From NCBI RefSeq assembly GCF_041381155.1, contig NC_091147.1:30539349-30603348 (forward strand): DNA of 64,000 nt, written 5' to 3'. Source of the DNA: Argopecten irradians (lineage: Eukaryota; Mollusca; Bivalvia; Pectinida; Pectinidae). This document shows, piece after piece, positions 62,125 to 64,000 of the stretch. The position numbers and the translations under genes were made by a program. The notes beneath the pieces are model-generated. The model made no database searches and had not been told where the DNA came from. It saw nothing but the letters and a program-made list of their open reading frames with translations. How positions within the stretch are numbered: the stretch's first letter is position 1; each line of letters starts with the position of its first letter.

Positions 62125-64000
62125 GTATACTATACAATACAGGTGAGAGTACATTTGTATCATCTAACAACGGTATACTATACAATACAGGTAATCTACT
62201 ATACTATACAGGTGAAGATTTGATACAGATATTACAATTGTACTATAATGACAGTATAATATACTGATACAGTGTAATACAGGTAATACAATACAGGTGA
62301 GATTTGTATCATCTGATACAGGTAATACTATACAATACAGGTGAGATTTGTATTGTCTGGATACAGGTAATACTATACAATACAGGTGAGTATTTGTATC
62401 ATCTGATACAGGGAAATACTATACAATACAGGTGAGATTTGTATCAATCTGATACAGGTAATACTATACAATACAGTTGTGAGATTTGTATTGTCTGATA
62501 CAGGTAATACTATACAATACAGGTGAGATTTGTATTGTATAAACACTCTGTATACAGGTAATTACTATACTATACAATACAGGTGAGATTTGTATTGTCT
62601 ATACAGGTAATACTATACAATACAGGTGAGATTTGTATAATCTGGTACAGGTAATACTATACAATACAGGTGAGATTTGTATCATCTGATACAGGTAATA
62701 CTATACAATACAAGTGAGAGTTGTATCGTCTGATATAGGTAATACTATACAATACAAGTGAGATTTGTATCATCTGATACAGGTAATACTATACAATACA
62801 GGTAATACTATACAATACAGGTGAGATTTGTATCATCTGATACAGGTAATACTATACAATACAGGTGAGATTTGTATCATCTGATACAGGTAATACTATA
62901 CAATACAGGTGAGATTTGTATCATCTGATACAGGTAATACTATACAATACAGGTGAGATTTGTATTGTCTGGATATACAGGTAATACTATACAATACAGG
63001 TATGGTCTGCTACAGGTATACAATACAGGTGAGATTTGTATAATCTGGTACAGGTAATACTATACAATACAGGTGAGATTTGTATCATCTGATACAGGTA
63101 ATACTATACAATACAGGTGAGATTTGTATAATCTGATACAGGTAATACTATACAATACAGGTGAGATTTGTATCATCTGATACAGGTAATACTATACAAT
63201 ACAGGTGAGATTTGTATCGTCTATACAGGTATCTATATCTATAAACATTTGGGATACTATACTAAAATTTTTGTAATATACTAATACAATACAGGTGAGA
63301 TTTGTATTGTCTGATACAGGTAATACTATACAATACAATGGTGAGATTTTGTATCAGGGGTCTGATACAGGTAATACTATACAATACAGGTGAGATTTGT
63401 ATCATCTGATACAGGTAATACTATACAATACAGGGTGAGATTTGTATATACAGGTAATACTATACAATACAGGTAATACTTTACAATACAGGTGAGATTT
63501 GTATGTCTGATACAGGTAATACTATACAATACAGGTAATACAATACAGGTGAGATTTGTATCATCTGATGACTTTACAGATTTGTAATACTGTACAGGTA
63601 ATACTATACAGGTGAGATTTGTATCATGATACAGGTAGATACTGATACTTACAATACAGGTGAGATTTGTATCATCTGATACAGGTAATACTATACAATA
63701 CAAGTGAGAGTTGTATCGTCTGATATAGGTAATACATTACAAAACAGATGAGATTTGTATAATCTGATACAGGTAATACTATACAATACAGGTGAGATTT
63801 GTATCAATGTCTGATACAGGTAATACTATACAATACAGGTGAGATTTGTAATGTATACTACAGGTGAGCTTTGTATACTCTGATACAGGTAATACTATAC
63901 AATACAGGTGAGATTTGTATAATACACAGGTGAGATTATTGTATATCTGATACAAATACAGGTAATACTATACAATACAGGTGAGAGATTTGTATCATCT
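62125..64000. repeat. 44-bp satellite array running off the window
   Basis: About 40 units of GATACAGGTAATACTATACA plus ATACAGGTGAGATTTGTATC plus ATCT, period 44 bp. Each unit holds two TACAGGT phrases, so it began as an internal dimer. Many units have single-base losses or gains and local truncations, more than expected from its otherwise high identity. Short open frames within it are artefacts. Confidence 0.93.

Noticed and set aside
62125..64000. CRISPR-like array (regular repeats with short spacers)
   Set aside because: The whole 44-bp unit repeats, with no unique spacers, and the context is eukaryotic.

Overview
The window is animal genomic DNA, most likely from a bivalve mollusc. It is AT-rich, has long introns, and carries two recognisable vertebrate-type genes: a single-coding-exon WDR53 on the minus strand and a five-exon AMMECR1 on the plus strand. 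The rest is mostly mobile and tandem DNA. The bivalve guess rests on short elements with terminal hairpins, (ACGG)n runs and internal arrays of about 156-170 bp, the architecture reported for pearl/Helentron-like elements of bivalves. The species cannot be named from the sequence.

Layout. 1-8.7 kb: several non-autonomous hairpin-ended elements, one nested in another, and one whose left end is tandemly triplicated (206 bp x 3). 9.0-10.4 kb: WDR53 (minus) with a probable 5'UTR intron. 10.4-11.9 kb: intergenic region with two imperfect hairpins, two CRE-like sites and a perfect TCTCGCGAGA promoter motif. 11.9-19.8 kb: AMMECR1, five exons spliced in silico to 231 codons. Its introns hold three CAGGG...CCCTG MITE types with 5-bp target duplications, a pearl-like element, an array made of duplicated exon-2 tail plus splice donor, and an almost AG-free 28-bp minisatellite next to the last acceptor. 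20-30 kb: a pair of inverted TTAA MITEs, another hairpin-ended element, and 30-bp minisatellites rich in CCAAT boxes. 30-54.8 kb: three head-to-tail copies (A, B, C) of a large composite unit, each disrupted by different insertions. These are a TTAA element, a 1.8-kb TIR element, several hairpin-ended elements, a tRNA-derived SINE and a complete non-LTR retrotransposon (ORF1, endonuclease, reverse transcriptase). Copies A and B also carry the same degenerate reverse transcriptase. 54.8-58.3 kb: a hAT transposon with an intact two-exon transposase, inserted in copy C; its right end is not visible. 58.3-62.1 kb: AT-rich, with at most one possible non-coding exon. 62.1-64 kb: a 10-N gap followed by a 44-bp satellite running off the window.

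The two host genes look intact and unrelated in function. No operon-like or defence-like gene cluster is present. The most unusual features are structural: the in-frame 27-nt pseudo-microexon array in AMMECR1 intron 2, the AG-depleted branch-point-rich array before its last exon, the insertion of two unrelated transposons at the same base in two copies of the 30-54 kb unit, and a retrotransposon whose ORF2 follows ORF1 in the same frame across one UAG with no usable AUG.
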